Made by a program: the position numbers and the translations under genes. Positions 10,737 to 20,236 of a DNA stretch of 64,000 nucleotides are shown in pieces; positions within the stretch are counted from its first letter, which is position 1, and each line of letters starts with the position of its first letter. Source of the stretch: Gardnerella vaginalis (lineage in GTDB: Bacteria; Actinomycetota; Actinomycetes; Actinomycetales; Bifidobacteriaceae). Where the stretch lies: contig NZ_JBETXJ010000002.1 of the NCBI RefSeq assembly GCF_040427915.1, positions 1,116,001 through 1,180,000 on the forward strand. The letters run 5' to 3'. Under the pieces are notes generated by a model. That model worked only from the letters and a program-made list of their open reading frames with translations, made no database searches and was not told the DNA's origin.

Positions 10737-12005
10737 ATGGCAGATGAAGTAATTAATCCTCAGGAGCTTGCATATAGTATTGCTGTGGAAACTTCAGAGC
10801 GTGAAAACGCTGTTGGAGATTTCGTAAGTGCTACAGATCTTGGTAGTGATGTTACCGATTTTAGATTTGTTTGCAATATGCCTGGGTATGAAGGTTGGCA
10901 GTGGTCAGTAACGCTGTATCACGATGCTGATGTTGATCGTTGGACAGTTAATGAGTCAACTCTTGCCCCAACTGAGGATTCTTTACTACCTCCACCTTGG
11001 ATTCCTTGGAAAGATAGACTTAAGCCAACGGATCTTTCGGTTATGGACTCTATTGGTACAGCCGAAGATGATGAAAGGCTTGAATCTGGAGTCAATCCAG
11101 AAGATTTAGATTATAAAAAATCTAAAGCAGATGTTTCTGAAGATTCTGTAGAAACTGAATGTTCTGAATCGGATAAGTCGCCAGCAACCGAACAGGATGG
11201 CGAAACAGAGCAAAATAATGAATCTAAAGAAGATAATGAGTCTAAAGAATCTCAAGAAGATTTTGAAGAAGCAGTTGAGACTTTTAGATTAACTCGTAAG
11301 AGGGTTATGACTGCTGAGGCAATAGCTCAAACAGCGAAGCGATGGTATTCGGGACAACATGGTCCTAAATCGCTTTCTACTAAAATTGCGGATGGTAAAG
11401 CGTGTTCATCCTGCGGATTTATGATTCCGTTAGCTGGCAGCTTAGGAAACATGTTTGGAGTTTGCGCAAATATGTGGAGCCCAGACGATGGGAGAGTGGT
11501 GGCATTAGATCACGGGTGTGGAGAGCATTCCGAAATAGAGCCACCAGAGCCATCACAACTTTGGATTCAATCGGCTCCAGCTTATGACGATTATCATATT
11601 GAGATAGCTCCTCAAGCTCCTAGAGACGAGAGAGCAGATGTAGAGCTTATCGAAGAAGCGATTGAAGATAGTAAGGAAAATCGTAAAAGACATCGCAGGT
11701 TGATAATTGAAGACGAGTCTGACGAGTTCAGTGAAAATAGTGAAAATAGCGAAAATAGCGATTCTGCAGAAATTGATTCAATTGATAGAAGTAATAATAA
11801 AGATAATAAAGCTAATGAAGATATTGAATCAGAAGATTTTGCAGATAGCACTGATAATTCTGATGATGTTGATAAGAGTGATGTTTCGGATGATGCAGAT
11901 AGCGCAGATTATGCAGAATCTGGCGATGACTCGGATTCTGTAGATGACTCGGATTCTGCAGACAATTCTGAAGATTTAAATAAGTCGTCATTAACCAATG
12001 AGTAA
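10737..12005 (+). CDS. DUF3027 domain-containing protein with acidic tail
   Basis: The N-terminal part has the DUF3027 pattern (FRFVCNMPGYEGWQWSVTLY; SLLPPPWIPWKDRL), and a second conserved block around residues 215-275 carries a Cys cluster (CSSC at 223-226, then FGVCANM and DHGCGEH) that looks metal-binding. Between them (about 118-175) and after residue 310 the protein is low-complexity Asp/Glu/Ser/Asn, with SENSENSENS-type repeats. DUF3027 proteins are actinobacterial and uncharacterised; the cold-shock neighbour suggests a nucleic-acid or stress role, but this is inference. A 14-bp tandem duplication covers its stop codon. Confidence 0.8.
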   Translation: MADEVINPQELAYSIAVETSERENAVGDFVSATDLGSDVTDFRFVCNMPGYEGWQWSVTLYHDADVDRWTVNESTLAPTEDSLLPPPWIPWKDRLKPTDLSVMDSIGTAEDDERLESGVNPEDLDYKKSKADVSEDSVETECSESDKSPATEQDGETEQNNESKEDNESKESQEDFEEAVETFRLTRKRVMTAEAIAQTAKRWYSGQHGPKSLSTKIADGKACSSCGFMIPLAGSLGNMFGVCANMWSPDDGRVVALDHGCGEHSEIEPPEPSQLWIQSAPAYDDYHIEIAPQAPRDERADVELIEEAIEDSKENRKRHRRLIIEDESDEFSENSENSENSDSAEIDSIDRSNNKDNKANEDIESEDFADSTDNSDDVDKSDVSDDADSADYAESGDDSDSVDDSDSADNSEDLNKSSLTNE

Positions 12006-12036
12006 CACTAAATGAGTAACACTAAAAATAGTGTTA
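11998..12036 (+). repeat. 14-bp tandem duplication across a stop codon plus 8-bp inverted repeat
   Basis: ATGAGTAACACTAA occurs at 11998-12011 and again at 12012-12025; the first copy contains the DUF3027 stop codon (TAA 12003-12005). The second copy also starts an inverted repeat, TAACACTA (12017-12024), AAAA, TAGTGTTA (12029-12036). There is no U-tract, so this is not a classic terminator. Confidence 0.8.
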
Positions 12037-12049
12037 GAGTCATGGCAAC

Positions 12050-12066
12050 TCGTTACCATAGAACGA
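12050..12066 (+). promoter_or_regulatory. Inverted repeat upstream of clpC
   Basis: TCGTT (12050-12054), seven bases, AACGA (12062-12066), centred about 30 bases before the clpC start. In bifidobacteria clpC is controlled by ClgR; whether this short palindrome is its site cannot be judged from the sequence alone. Confidence 0.3.
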
Positions 12067-12088
12067 AGGATAAGAACGGAAGGCAATT

Positions 12089-14578
12089 ATGTTTGAACGG
12101 TTCACTGACCGCGCTCGGCGTGTGATTGTGCTAGCTCAGGAAGAAGCGCGCTCTCTTCAGCATAACTATATTGGTACCGAGCATATTCTCTTAGGTCTTA
12201 TTAGAGAAGGCGAAGGAATAGCAGCAAAAGCTTTAAACGCCAAAGGCGTAGAATTAGACAATACTCGTAAACAAATAAAAGAAATGATTGGCACTGGTAC
12301 TGTCTCGCCTAGTGGACACATACCTTTTACTCCGCATGCTAAACAAGTGCTTGAGCTTAGTTTGCGTGAAGCATTGCAATTGGGGCACAGCTATATTGGT
12401 ACCGAGCATATTCTTTTAGGCCTTATTAGAGAAGGCGAAGGTGTTGGAACGCAGGTGCTTATTAAGATGGAGGTCGATTTAGGAGATCTTCGTAGCACCG
12501 CAATGGATTTGATTCGCGGAAATTCTGGAATACCAGAAGACGGCCAGAAAGGTGATTTGGCTAATGCGGGAGGAGTGCAGGATAAGAGGAATCAGTCTGG
12601 TTCTGCACTGCTAGATCAGTTCGGAAGGAATCTTACTACAGAAGCTGAGCAAGGGAAGCTTGATCCTGTTATTGGTCGTTCAAAAGAGATTGAGCGCGTT
12701 ATGGTTGTGCTTTCTCGCAGAACTAAGAATAATCCTGTTCTTATAGGTGAACCTGGTGTTGGTAAAACAGCTGTTGTGGAAGGTCTTGCGCAGAAGATTG
12801 TTGCTGGAGATGTTCCAGAAACGTTAAAGGGCAAGCAGGTTTATTCTCTTGACTTGGGTTCTATGGTTGCTGGATCTCGTTATCGTGGCGATTTTGAAGA
12901 GCGCTTAAAGAAGGTGCTTAAAGAAATTAAGACTCGTGGAGATATAGTTCTATTTATTGATGAGATTCATACTATTGTTGGTGCTGGTTCTGCAGATGGT
13001 GCTTTGGGTGCTTCTGACATGCTTAAACCTATGCTTGCGCGTGGTGAGCTACAGACGATTGGTGCTACAACTACCGATGAGTATAGAAAGTATATTGAAA
13101 AGGATGCGGCTTTGGAACGAAGATTCCAGCCTATTCAAGTTCAAGAGCCTTCTATTGCAGAGACAATTGAGATTCTAAAAGGTTTGCGTGCACGCTACGA
13201 GAATCATCATCACGTAACCATTACGGATGCTGCTTTGCAGTCTGCAGCCGAAATGTCCGCTCGCTATATTCAAGATAGGAATTTGCCAGATAAGGCGATT
13301 GATCTTATTGATGAAGCTGGAGCTCGCCTACGTATTAAGCGATTGACAGAGCCACCAGAGCTTAAGGAACTTGATTCTAAGATTTCTAAACTTTCAGAAA
13401 AGAAAGATGAAGCTATTAAGAATCAGGACTTTGAGAAGGCTGCCGACTTGCGAGATGAGCAGGAAAAGCTTGAGGAAGAACGCAAGAATAAAGAGCAGGC
13501 TTGGCGTGAGGGCGAATCTAATGTGAATATGGTTGTAGACGAGGATGTTATTGCATCTGTTGTTTCTAATACAACTGGTATTCCTGTTGTTAAGCTAACT
13601 CAAGCGGAATCCAAAAAGTTGCTCGGTATGGAAGCGGAGCTTCATAAGCGTATTATTGGTCAAGATGAGGCTGTTTCTGCGCTTTCTCGTTCTATTCGTC
13701 GTGCGCGAGTAGGACTGAAAGATCCAAAGCGTCCTTCTGGATCGTTTATTTTCGCTGGTCCTACGGGAGTTGGTAAGACAGAGCTTGCTAAAACCTTGGC
13801 TCAATTCCTGTTCGACGATGATGATGCTTTGATTCGTGTTGATATGTCGGAGTTTGCGGAAAAGTATGCAGCTTCTCGTCTTTTCGGCGCTCCTCCAGGA
13901 TATGTTGGCTACGAGGAGGGTGGCGAGCTTACGGAGAAGGTTCGTAGAAAGCCATTCTCGGTGGTGCTTTTTGACGAAATTGAAAAGGCTCATCCAGATA
14001 TTTTCAACACTTTGTTGCAAGTGTTAGACGACGGTCATTTAACAGATGGCCAAGGAAGAAAAGTTGATTTTAAGAACACGATTATTATCTTGACTACAAA
14101 TCTTGGTACTCGTGATATTGCTAAGTCAGCGAATACTGGTTTTAGTCTTGGCAATAATGCGGATGCATCTTACCAGAGGATGAAGGATCAGGTTAATTCG
14201 GAATTGAAGCGTCAGTTCCGTCCAGAGTTCCTAAACCGTTTGGATGATACGATTGTGTTCCGTCAGCTTACTGAGCCAGAGGTTCGTCAGATTGTTGATT
14301 TGGACGTTAAGCGTTTGAATGACCGTCTGTTTGAACGCCATATGACTTTGGAGCTTACAGATGCAGCTAAGAATCTTCTTGCGCAAAAGGGCTTTGACCC
14401 TCTTCTTGGAGCAAGACCGTTGCGCAGAGTTATTCAGCGTGATATTGAGGATGCTATAAGTGAGAAGATTTTGCTTGGCGACTTAACAGATGGCGAGCGC
14501 GTTGAAGTTGATGCGGAAGGCGAAGGTTTGCTGGGGGAGTTTATTTTCCGCGGCATAAAGTTTGATGTTGAGTCTTGA
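12089..14578 (+). CDS. clpC: ClpC, AAA+ unfoldase subunit of the Clp protease
   Basis: ClpC unfolds proteins for degradation by ClpP. The 829 residues contain two Clp_N repeats (about 1-145, each with [17 protein letters not shown]), the first AAA module with Walker A GEPGVGKT at 220-227, a UVR-like coiled middle segment (around 445-465, [16 protein letters not shown]), and the second AAA module with Walker A GPTGVGKT at 557-564. No zinc finger is present, separating it from ClpX. The C-terminal D2-small domain ([15 protein letters not shown]) is complete. It follows DUF3027 by 83 bases that contain palindromes, and ends at a terminator. Confidence 0.97.
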   Translation: MFERFTDRARRVIVLAQEEARSLQHNYIGTEHILLGLIREGEGIAAKALNAKGVELDNTRKQIKEMIGTGTVSPSGHIPFTPHAKQVLELSLREALQLGHSYIGTEHILLGLIREGEGVGTQVLIKMEVDLGDLRSTAMDLIRGNSGIPEDGQKGDLANAGGVQDKRNQSGSALLDQFGRNLTTEAEQGKLDPVIGRSKEIERVMVVLSRRTKNNPVLIGEPGVGKTAVVEGLAQKIVAGDVPETLKGKQVYSLDLGSMVAGSRYRGDFEERLKKVLKEIKTRGDIVLFIDEIHTIVGAGSADGALGASDMLKPMLARGELQTIGATTTDEYRKYIEKDAALERRFQPIQVQEPSIAETIEILKGLRARYENHHHVTITDAALQSAAEMSARYIQDRNLPDKAIDLIDEAGARLRIKRLTEPPELKELDSKISKLSEKKDEAIKNQDFEKAADLRDEQEKLEEERKNKEQAWREGESNVNMVVDEDVIASVVSNTTGIPVVKLTQAESKKLLGMEAELHKRIIGQDEAVSALSRSIRRARVGLKDPKRPSGSFIFAGPTGVGKTELAKTLAQFLFDDDDALIRVDMSEFAEKYAASRLFGAPPGYVGYEEGGELTEKVRRKPFSVVLFDEIEKAHPDIFNTLLQVLDDGHLTDGQGRKVDFKNTIIILTTNLGTRDIAKSANTGFSLGNNADASYQRMKDQVNSELKRQFRPEFLNRLDDTIVFRQLTEPEVRQIVDLDVKRLNDRLFERHMTLELTDAAKNLLAQKGFDPLLGARPLRRVIQRDIEDAISEKILLGDLTDGERVEVDAEGEGLLGEFIFRGIKFDVES

Positions 14579-14621
14579 TGTTGAGTTCTAAATAACGAAA
14601 ATATTCTAAATAACGAAAATC
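14562..14621 (+). repeat. Two successive tandem duplications at the clpC 3' end (13 bp and 18 bp)
   Basis: TTGATGTTGAGTC (14562-14574) is followed directly by TTGATGTTGAGTT (14575-14587), and the clpC TGA stop (14576-14578) lies at the junction. TTCTAAATAACGAAAATA (14586-14603) is then repeated as TTCTAAATAACGAAAATC (14604-14621), ending in the terminator stem. Confidence 0.85.
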
Positions 14622-14648
14622 CCGGTGTGTAAATCTCATCGGGATTTT
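14616..14648 (+). terminator. Rho-independent terminator of clpC
   Basis: AAAATCCCG pairs with CGGGATTTT around a short loop, and the T-run continues into GGGTTTTTGTGGG. The left arm comes from the second 18-bp repeat. Confidence 0.8.
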
Positions 14649-14831
14649 TGGGTTTTTGTGGGTTTTATAAATAACTATTGTTCCGATAAATAAAATATGT
14701 TATTCCGATACTGTTTATATTATTCAGATAAATGAATTTTTTCTTTTTATGCGGTGTCTTTTTTGCTTTTAGGGGGTGTTCTTAGGTTTAAAACATGAGG
14801 AACATCCTACACTTTTTTAACAAAAGAAGAT

Positions 14832-14856
14832 GTGACTTCTAAAATTTAAAAGTCAC
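14832..14856 (-). terminator. Possible terminator of the hsd operon
   Basis: GTGACTT and AAGTCAC form an inverted repeat with further A/T pairs inside. It starts 19 bases past the hsdR stop on the minus strand and is followed there by a weak T-rich stretch (TCTTCTTTTGTT). Confidence 0.55.
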
Positions 14857-14874
14857 CTCCTTTACTTTTACATG

Positions 14875-17847
14875 CTATTTTTCTTCTTTTGGCGGCGTGT
14901 ATGGTTTACCTTCTTTGTTGTAAGTGAGATTAAATACCATATCAGATAACCACTTCTTGAATGAAGGGTTATCTTGGAATTGTTTGAATAATTCCATGTT
15001 ATCGGACATGATGGCAAAAATTACTTGTTGTAAAGCTCGTTCGCTTTCTAACCGTGCACTTTGCTCATCAGAATTACGCATAGCATTTTGATATTTTTTG
15101 TCCCTTGAAACCATTGCCGGAATTTCCAGAATTTGTCTTTTAATGTTATCAGAATCTTTCCAATCGATATTTCCGAAAATATCATTGAAATTAGAAAGGA
15201 TGTTAGACAGCAAATCCATCTCAGGATTTAATATATGTGGCGTACTTTCTGATGGAACGGGAGCCACTTCTGTATCTACATCTTCTAATTTTATGGATAG
15301 ACTATCTCTTGCTTCATTTCGATAGCTTTCCAAGTCAATTGAGTCAAGAATTCCCTGGGATAAGTCTTCTTCTCTTGGAGACGGAAGCTTTGGAATAAGA
15401 AGATTTAGGAATATCGATAGCTTTTCCCACCCAGCATTACCATATGGCAGAATCGTACCTAAGAATCCGTAGGTTCTAACAAAGGTTTTAGCAGCACTTT
15501 TGAAGGTAATCTGATCATCGGTATCCAGTTGTTTGTATAGAGTTGTACATGCGTCTAAATAAGGGTCAATTTGGTCACGTTCTGCACCACTCAAATAGTT
15601 ATTAACAAGCAGTTCTACATCATTTTTAGTATAAACCTGATAATTTTCCATTTCTGTTACCAGGTCATACAGCTTATTGGGGTCGGTTTCACCAGAGAGA
15701 ATTGTTGTCTTATAGTATGTTGAAAACGCTTTGGCAATATCTTCAGGTTTATTTGCAAAATCAAGCACAAAAGTATCATGTTTTTGTGGGTGAGAACGAT
15801 TCAATCTTGATAGTGTTTGTACAGCTTTAATGTCATACAAAAGCTTATCGACATACATTGTATGCAATAGTGGCTCGTCAAAGCCTGTCTGGAACATATC
15901 AGCCACAATAAGCAGACGATACGGGTCTTTCTCAAATTCTTTCGGAATTTTAGCATCTGAAAAACCGTTTAAACTTGCTGAAGTTAAAGGTGGTTCTTGA
16001 CCGTTATACGCATGTTCACCGGAAAAAGCGATAATAGCTTTATATGGACTATGGCGATCAGCTAAGCATTTATTAATCGCAAAGTAGTATTCAATACAGC
16101 GTGGGATACTTTCTGTTACAACCATTGCGCGTGCTTGACCACCAATTTTTCCTTTTGCTATAACCTGTTCGTGGAAATGATCTACCATCATGGCAGCTTT
16201 TTTAGCTATGGTAAAGCTATTGCCTTCAACAAAGCTACGTAGTTTTTTCTGTGCACGCTTTTTATCAAACATCGGGTCGTTTTTCACGGTTTTTATAAGC
16301 TTATAATAGCTGTCAATAGCCGTGTAGTTTTTCAAAACGTCTAAAATAAAGCCTTCTTGAATAGCTTGCTTCATCGTGTAGATATGGAAAGGCCTATGTT
16401 TTATTTCTCCGTCTTCCTCGTATAAAACGCCAAAAGTCTCCAAGGTCTTATTCTTTGGTGTAGCTGTAAAAGCAAAATAGCTGGCATTGCAGAGTAGCTT
16501 TCTGCCTTCCATCATGACGTTAATTTTGTCTTCATTGTCACTTACGTCATCTGAAGTGCGGCCTGATAAAGCCAAGTTCATCTGAGCGGCGTTTCTGCCG
16601 CTTTGACCTGAGTGGGCTTCATCGATAATAATGGCGAAATGGTTGTTTTTATGCTCTGGGCCAATTTCTGAAACTATATAGGGGAACTTTTCAACGGTAG
16701 TAATGATAATGCGCTTACCATCGGTAATTGCTTTTCTTAACTCGTCTGAGTGATCTGCCCATACGACTGTATTGTTTACCTGCATAAACTGTTTGATCGT
16801 ATCACGAATTTGTTTATCTAGAATTTTTCGATCGGTTACAACGATCACTGAGTCAAGAATCGGGTGCCCGTCCCGTTCAAGTTCTATGAGCTGATGAGCG
16901 AGCCATGCAATGGAGTTTGATTTACCACTGCCGGCACTATGTTGAATAAGATATCTCTTTCCAACACCATGTGCTTTGACATCAGCTAAAAGTTTAGTGA
17001 CAACATCTAGCTGATGGTAGCGTGGAAAGATTTGTTTTTCTGTCTTCTTCTTAGTCTCTGGGTCAATATCGATAACAACTTGAGCATAGTTTTCTATGAT
17101 GAGAGCTAACTTTTCCTTTGTTAAGATATCTTTCCAAAGGTAATCTGTCATAATGCCATTCGGGTTCGGAGGATTTCCAGCACCATCGTTGTAACCTTTA
17201 TTGAACGGTAAGAACCAACTATCTTTACCTGCTAATTTTGTGCAGAACTTAATTTGTGCATCATCAACAGCAAAATGAACCATACAACGCTTAAAGGAGA
17301 ATAGAAGCTCTCGTGGATCTCGATCCATCTTGTATTGTTCTACAGCATCATCTGTATTTTGTTTGGTGAGCTGGTTTTTTAATTCAAAGGTGATTACAGG
17401 AAGTCCATTAATGAACACGCAAAGGTCAAGTGCTAGTTTGGTTGCATCGGAAGAATAGCGAAGTTGCCTTGTTATGCTAAAAATATTTTGCTCAAAATGT
17501 TCTTGTGCTTTTATATTATTTTCACTCGGTGTGAGATAAAACAGAATAATGTCTGCAGGATAAACTTTGATTCCATTACGTAAAACATCGATAATACCGC
17601 GTTTAGCGAGCTCTGATTGTAGGCGGTTCAGGAACGAACGTCTTTTTTGTTCAGATTGTCCTATGCCTAACAAATCAAATTGTTCAGGCTGCGTTGTTTT
17701 AAGAAAGCGGAAAAGTCGCGTTTCATCAATGGCGTATTCCTTGTTGTAATCGGCGTTAGATCCTTCTTCATAACCATTATGTTCAACAAGCCAATTGACA
17801 ATGAGTGTTTCTAGGCCGTTTTCTTTTGTGTTGGTAAAAGTTATCAT
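14875..17847 (-). CDS. hsdR: Type I restriction enzyme subunit R (HsdR)
   Basis: The DNA-translocating and cleaving subunit of a type I restriction system. The 990 residues hold an N-terminal PD-(D/E)XK nuclease (VITFELKNQLT around 152-162), a superfamily 2 helicase with Walker A QHSAGSGKSNS (around 303-313), the DEAH box IIIDEAHSGQSG (around 407-418), and motif VI-like QTLSRLNR (around 698-705), plus a C-terminal helical part. Length and order match intact HsdR proteins. The ATG overlaps the rhuM stop by four bases, so it is the last gene of the hsdM-hsdS-rhuM-hsdR operon. Confidence 0.95.
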   Translation of the reverse strand: MITFTNTKENGLETLIVNWLVEHNGYEEGSNADYNKEYAIDETRLFRFLKTTQPEQFDLLGIGQSEQKRRSFLNRLQSELAKRGIIDVLRNGIKVYPADIILFYLTPSENNIKAQEHFEQNIFSITRQLRYSSDATKLALDLCVFINGLPVITFELKNQLTKQNTDDAVEQYKMDRDPRELLFSFKRCMVHFAVDDAQIKFCTKLAGKDSWFLPFNKGYNDGAGNPPNPNGIMTDYLWKDILTKEKLALIIENYAQVVIDIDPETKKKTEKQIFPRYHQLDVVTKLLADVKAHGVGKRYLIQHSAGSGKSNSIAWLAHQLIELERDGHPILDSVIVVTDRKILDKQIRDTIKQFMQVNNTVVWADHSDELRKAITDGKRIIITTVEKFPYIVSEIGPEHKNNHFAIIIDEAHSGQSGRNAAQMNLALSGRTSDDVSDNEDKINVMMEGRKLLCNASYFAFTATPKNKTLETFGVLYEEDGEIKHRPFHIYTMKQAIQEGFILDVLKNYTAIDSYYKLIKTVKNDPMFDKKRAQKKLRSFVEGNSFTIAKKAAMMVDHFHEQVIAKGKIGGQARAMVVTESIPRCIEYYFAINKCLADRHSPYKAIIAFSGEHAYNGQEPPLTSASLNGFSDAKIPKEFEKDPYRLLIVADMFQTGFDEPLLHTMYVDKLLYDIKAVQTLSRLNRSHPQKHDTFVLDFANKPEDIAKAFSTYYKTTILSGETDPNKLYDLVTEMENYQVYTKNDVELLVNNYLSGAERDQIDPYLDACTTLYKQLDTDDQITFKSAAKTFVRTYGFLGTILPYGNAGWEKLSIFLNLLIPKLPSPREEDLSQGILDSIDLESYRNEARDSLSIKLEDVDTEVAPVPSESTPHILNPEMDLLSNILSNFNDIFGNIDWKDSDNIKRQILEIPAMVSRDKKYQNAMRNSDEQSARLESERALQQVIFAIMSDNMELFKQFQDNPSFKKWLSDMVFNLTYNKEGKPYTPPKEEK

Positions 17848-18881
17848 TGTTCTTCCTCCGATTTTTTCTTTGCTGTTTTCTCAAGGCTTTTTATTGTGTC
17901 AAGGTAAGATTTTTCAACGGGAGAAAGATTATTGACAATAAAACGCTGATATTCTTTATCGGCTTTTTCCATTGCCTGCTTATGGCTGACTTTGCCTGCG
18001 CCATTTAAAAGCTTTTCTCCGGTCGCAGCAAGAATATGATCTAAGTGCTCTACATAATCACTCATATGCATAGGATTGTGACGCATGGCTTGCACTTCAG
18101 CAAAATCGAAATATCCTGAAACAATACTATTCAATATCTTCAGCTCATCTTCTGATAAATAATTTTTAGCAATATGCGTGTCTTTTGATGTTGGAAAATC
18201 GCCGGAAAATGTAGTAAGGCCCATAAAAGGTTTATTCGCATCTGCTCGTTCATAAATCACTTCAGCTGCGGTGTGTCCATGAGCAGCATAGTGAAGCTTA
18301 TTTTGCACCATCTTGAAGAATGCAAGGGATTCTCTGCTTTTTGGGTTATAGTCCACGCTTGTTGCATATAAATCCAGCACTTGACGATACATGACTTTTT
18401 CTGAAGAACGAATATCACGAATACGATCTAAGAGTTCATGCCAATAATTGCCACCTCCGAGCTGTTTTAAGCGTTCGTCGTCCATGGTAAAACCCTTGAT
18501 CATGTACTCTTTCAAACGTTCAGTTGCCCAACGACGAAAATTCGTCGCGATTTTGGATTTAATGCGGTAACCAAGGGAGATAATCATGTCGAGATTATAG
18601 TGTGGAATATCTCGTGTAACCTGCCTTGTACCCTCTGTTCGAACCTGTCGGAAATTCCGACAGGTTGAAACTTCATCAAGTTCATCTTCTTCATAGATGT
18701 GTTTAATATGTTCAGTTATGTTTGTACGAGATGATTGAAATAGCTCAGCCATTTGTTGTTGCGTCAGCCAAACTGTTTCATCCACGAAACGCACGTCAAT
18801 TTTTGTTTCACCATCATCGCTTTGATAAATAACAAGATTGCCTTGATTGTCGGCACTTAATATTTTTTTGTCTTCAGGCAT
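17844..18881 (-). CDS. RhuM family protein within the hsd operon
   Basis: The 345-residue protein matches the RhuM family first seen on a Salmonella pathogenicity island: N-terminal winged-helix-like block (VRFVDETVWLTQQQMAELF, SSRTNITEHIKHIYEEDELD), then SLGYRIKSKIATNFRRWATE, and a C-terminal half with a Fic/Doc-like HxxxDxNK-related region (HGHTAAEVIYERADANKPFM around 194-213). Such genes frequently ride inside type I restriction operons, but their function is unknown. AGAGGAGGTG gives a strong ribosome site. It lies two bases after hsdS and overlaps hsdR, so it is co-expressed with them. Confidence 0.85.
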   Translation of the reverse strand: MPEDKKILSADNQGNLVIYQSDDGETKIDVRFVDETVWLTQQQMAELFQSSRTNITEHIKHIYEEDELDEVSTCRNFRQVRTEGTRQVTRDIPHYNLDMIISLGYRIKSKIATNFRRWATERLKEYMIKGFTMDDERLKQLGGGNYWHELLDRIRDIRSSEKVMYRQVLDLYATSVDYNPKSRESLAFFKMVQNKLHYAAHGHTAAEVIYERADANKPFMGLTTFSGDFPTSKDTHIAKNYLSEDELKILNSIVSGYFDFAEVQAMRHNPMHMSDYVEHLDHILAATGEKLLNGAGKVSHKQAMEKADKEYQRFIVNNLSPVEKSYLDTIKSLEKTAKKKSEEEQ

Positions 18882-18883
18882 AA

Positions 18884-20236
18884 TTACACCTCCTCTGGTA
18901 TTTCATCTTCTCTCTGTAATGTGTCGTTATCATCTGATTTATAGAGAGTTTCCTCAACTTGTTCATAGTCTGGTATATCAACGTCTCGCACATCTATCTT
19001 ACCGGTAACCACGTCGGCAATAAGGCTTGATTTGAGGTCGTGCAGGTTGGTGATTTGTGCCTGCTTTGCAGCTATTAAGCGGTCAATCTCCGCACAACGT
19101 GCGTCGAGAAAACGAGCTATTTGCTCTTGCTCGTCGCGTGGTGGGACGGGAAGCTTTACACTTTGAAAAACATTAGCTTTGATTGTTTTTCTCAGGCCCG
19201 TATATAAAGGTTTTAGTAGCTTATTATTGTCTAATGAAAGATAGTAGAAATATACATAAAGTGGGTTTATATTGTTTATCTCCATAATTGTATAGGCACC
19301 GGTTATCATTCCGTTATATTCAGATAGTCCGACTGTTCTTGGTGTTTCATCAATATCAAAAAGACAAAAAATCATATCGCCTTTTTTCACGATTTTATAC
19401 TTATCATATGTTGCTGAAAATTTGCCACCGGCGTTCAAATCACGTCGTATAACTCCGCCCAATGTCAAAGAGAGCAAATCGTATGCATTAGAATTACTGC
19501 CAACTACTTCAGAGTGTTCTGTAAATATATTTTTATTACGCCTTAAAGCCCAATGCTGTGGAATTTTTCCTAGCCAGGGAATGCCGCTGTCTTTCATGGG
19601 AACGGTTTTGTCAAGGCCGTGCGTAACAGCATCGCTAATGGTTGCTTTTTTCAGTTCCTTCAGTTCCGTTATTTCGTGTTGCTTGATGTTGATGAGCTTA
19701 TTGATGCTTGATACTTTCCAATCGAGAAAACGCACAATTTGCTCTTGCTCGTCGCGTGGTGGGATAGGTAGCTGCAGATAACGAACATCCTTAAAGCCAA
19801 TAGATTGCCGAACACCACCACCAAGTCCATAGAATATTTTTAGCGTGTCGTATGTATGTAATAAATAGGCTAAAAAACTGCTGTTAGTTCTTGGTTTTAT
19901 ATTCGTGTAGGCTGAGGTAATGATGCCTTTTTCCATTACAAGTCCCGTTCTAAGGCTTGTATGATCATTTTGTAAATCAGTAAAACGAAGGATAATGTCC
20001 CCTCTAGAAATTATCTGATAATTGTCGTAGTTATTAGGCACAAGTCCACTGTTAATGTTCTTCTTCTTAATTATCCGACCGTAACTTAAAGACATAACAG
20101 GAAACATTTCATTCTTTGGTTTTTTAACCTTTTTCTCAGCAGTAATTTGAGACAAAAAGCTCCAGTCCCAATGCCTTGGGATTTTTGGCAACCACTGAAT
20201 ACCCGTTGCCTTATATTCCTCATAAGCTTTTCTCAT
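18884..20236 (-). CDS. hsdS: Type I restriction enzyme specificity subunit (HsdS)
   Basis: HsdS sets the DNA target of the complex. The 450 residues show the expected two-fold layout: target-recognition domain 1 (starting GIQWLPKIPRHWDW), a central conserved helix (RDEQEQIVRFLDWKVSSINK), domain 2 (starting GIPWLGKIPQHWALRR) and a distal conserved helix (RDEQEQIARFLDARCAEIDR). The near-identical PPRDEQEQI boxes could support domain swapping by recombination, though no second hsdS copy is seen in the window. The ATG overlaps the hsdM stop by four bases. Confidence 0.95.
   Translation of the reverse strand: MRKAYEEYKATGIQWLPKIPRHWDWSFLSQITAEKKVKKPKNEMFPVMSLSYGRIIKKKNINSGLVPNNYDNYQIISRGDIILRFTDLQNDHTSLRTGLVMEKGIITSAYTNIKPRTNSSFLAYLLHTYDTLKIFYGLGGGVRQSIGFKDVRYLQLPIPPRDEQEQIVRFLDWKVSSINKLINIKQHEITELKELKKATISDAVTHGLDKTVPMKDSGIPWLGKIPQHWALRRNKNIFTEHSEVVGSNSNAYDLLSLTLGGVIRRDLNAGGKFSATYDKYKIVKKGDMIFCLFDIDETPRTVGLSEYNGMITGAYTIMEINNINPLYVYFYYLSLDNNKLLKPLYTGLRKTIKANVFQSVKLPVPPRDEQEQIARFLDARCAEIDRLIAAKQAQITNLHDLKSSLIADVVTGKIDVRDVDIPDYEQVEETLYKSDDNDTLQREDEIPEEV

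Noticed and set aside
18884..20236. Invertible hsdS system
   Set aside because: The two domains share PPRDEQEQI boxes, but no second hsdS, inverted repeat or recombinase gene is present nearby.
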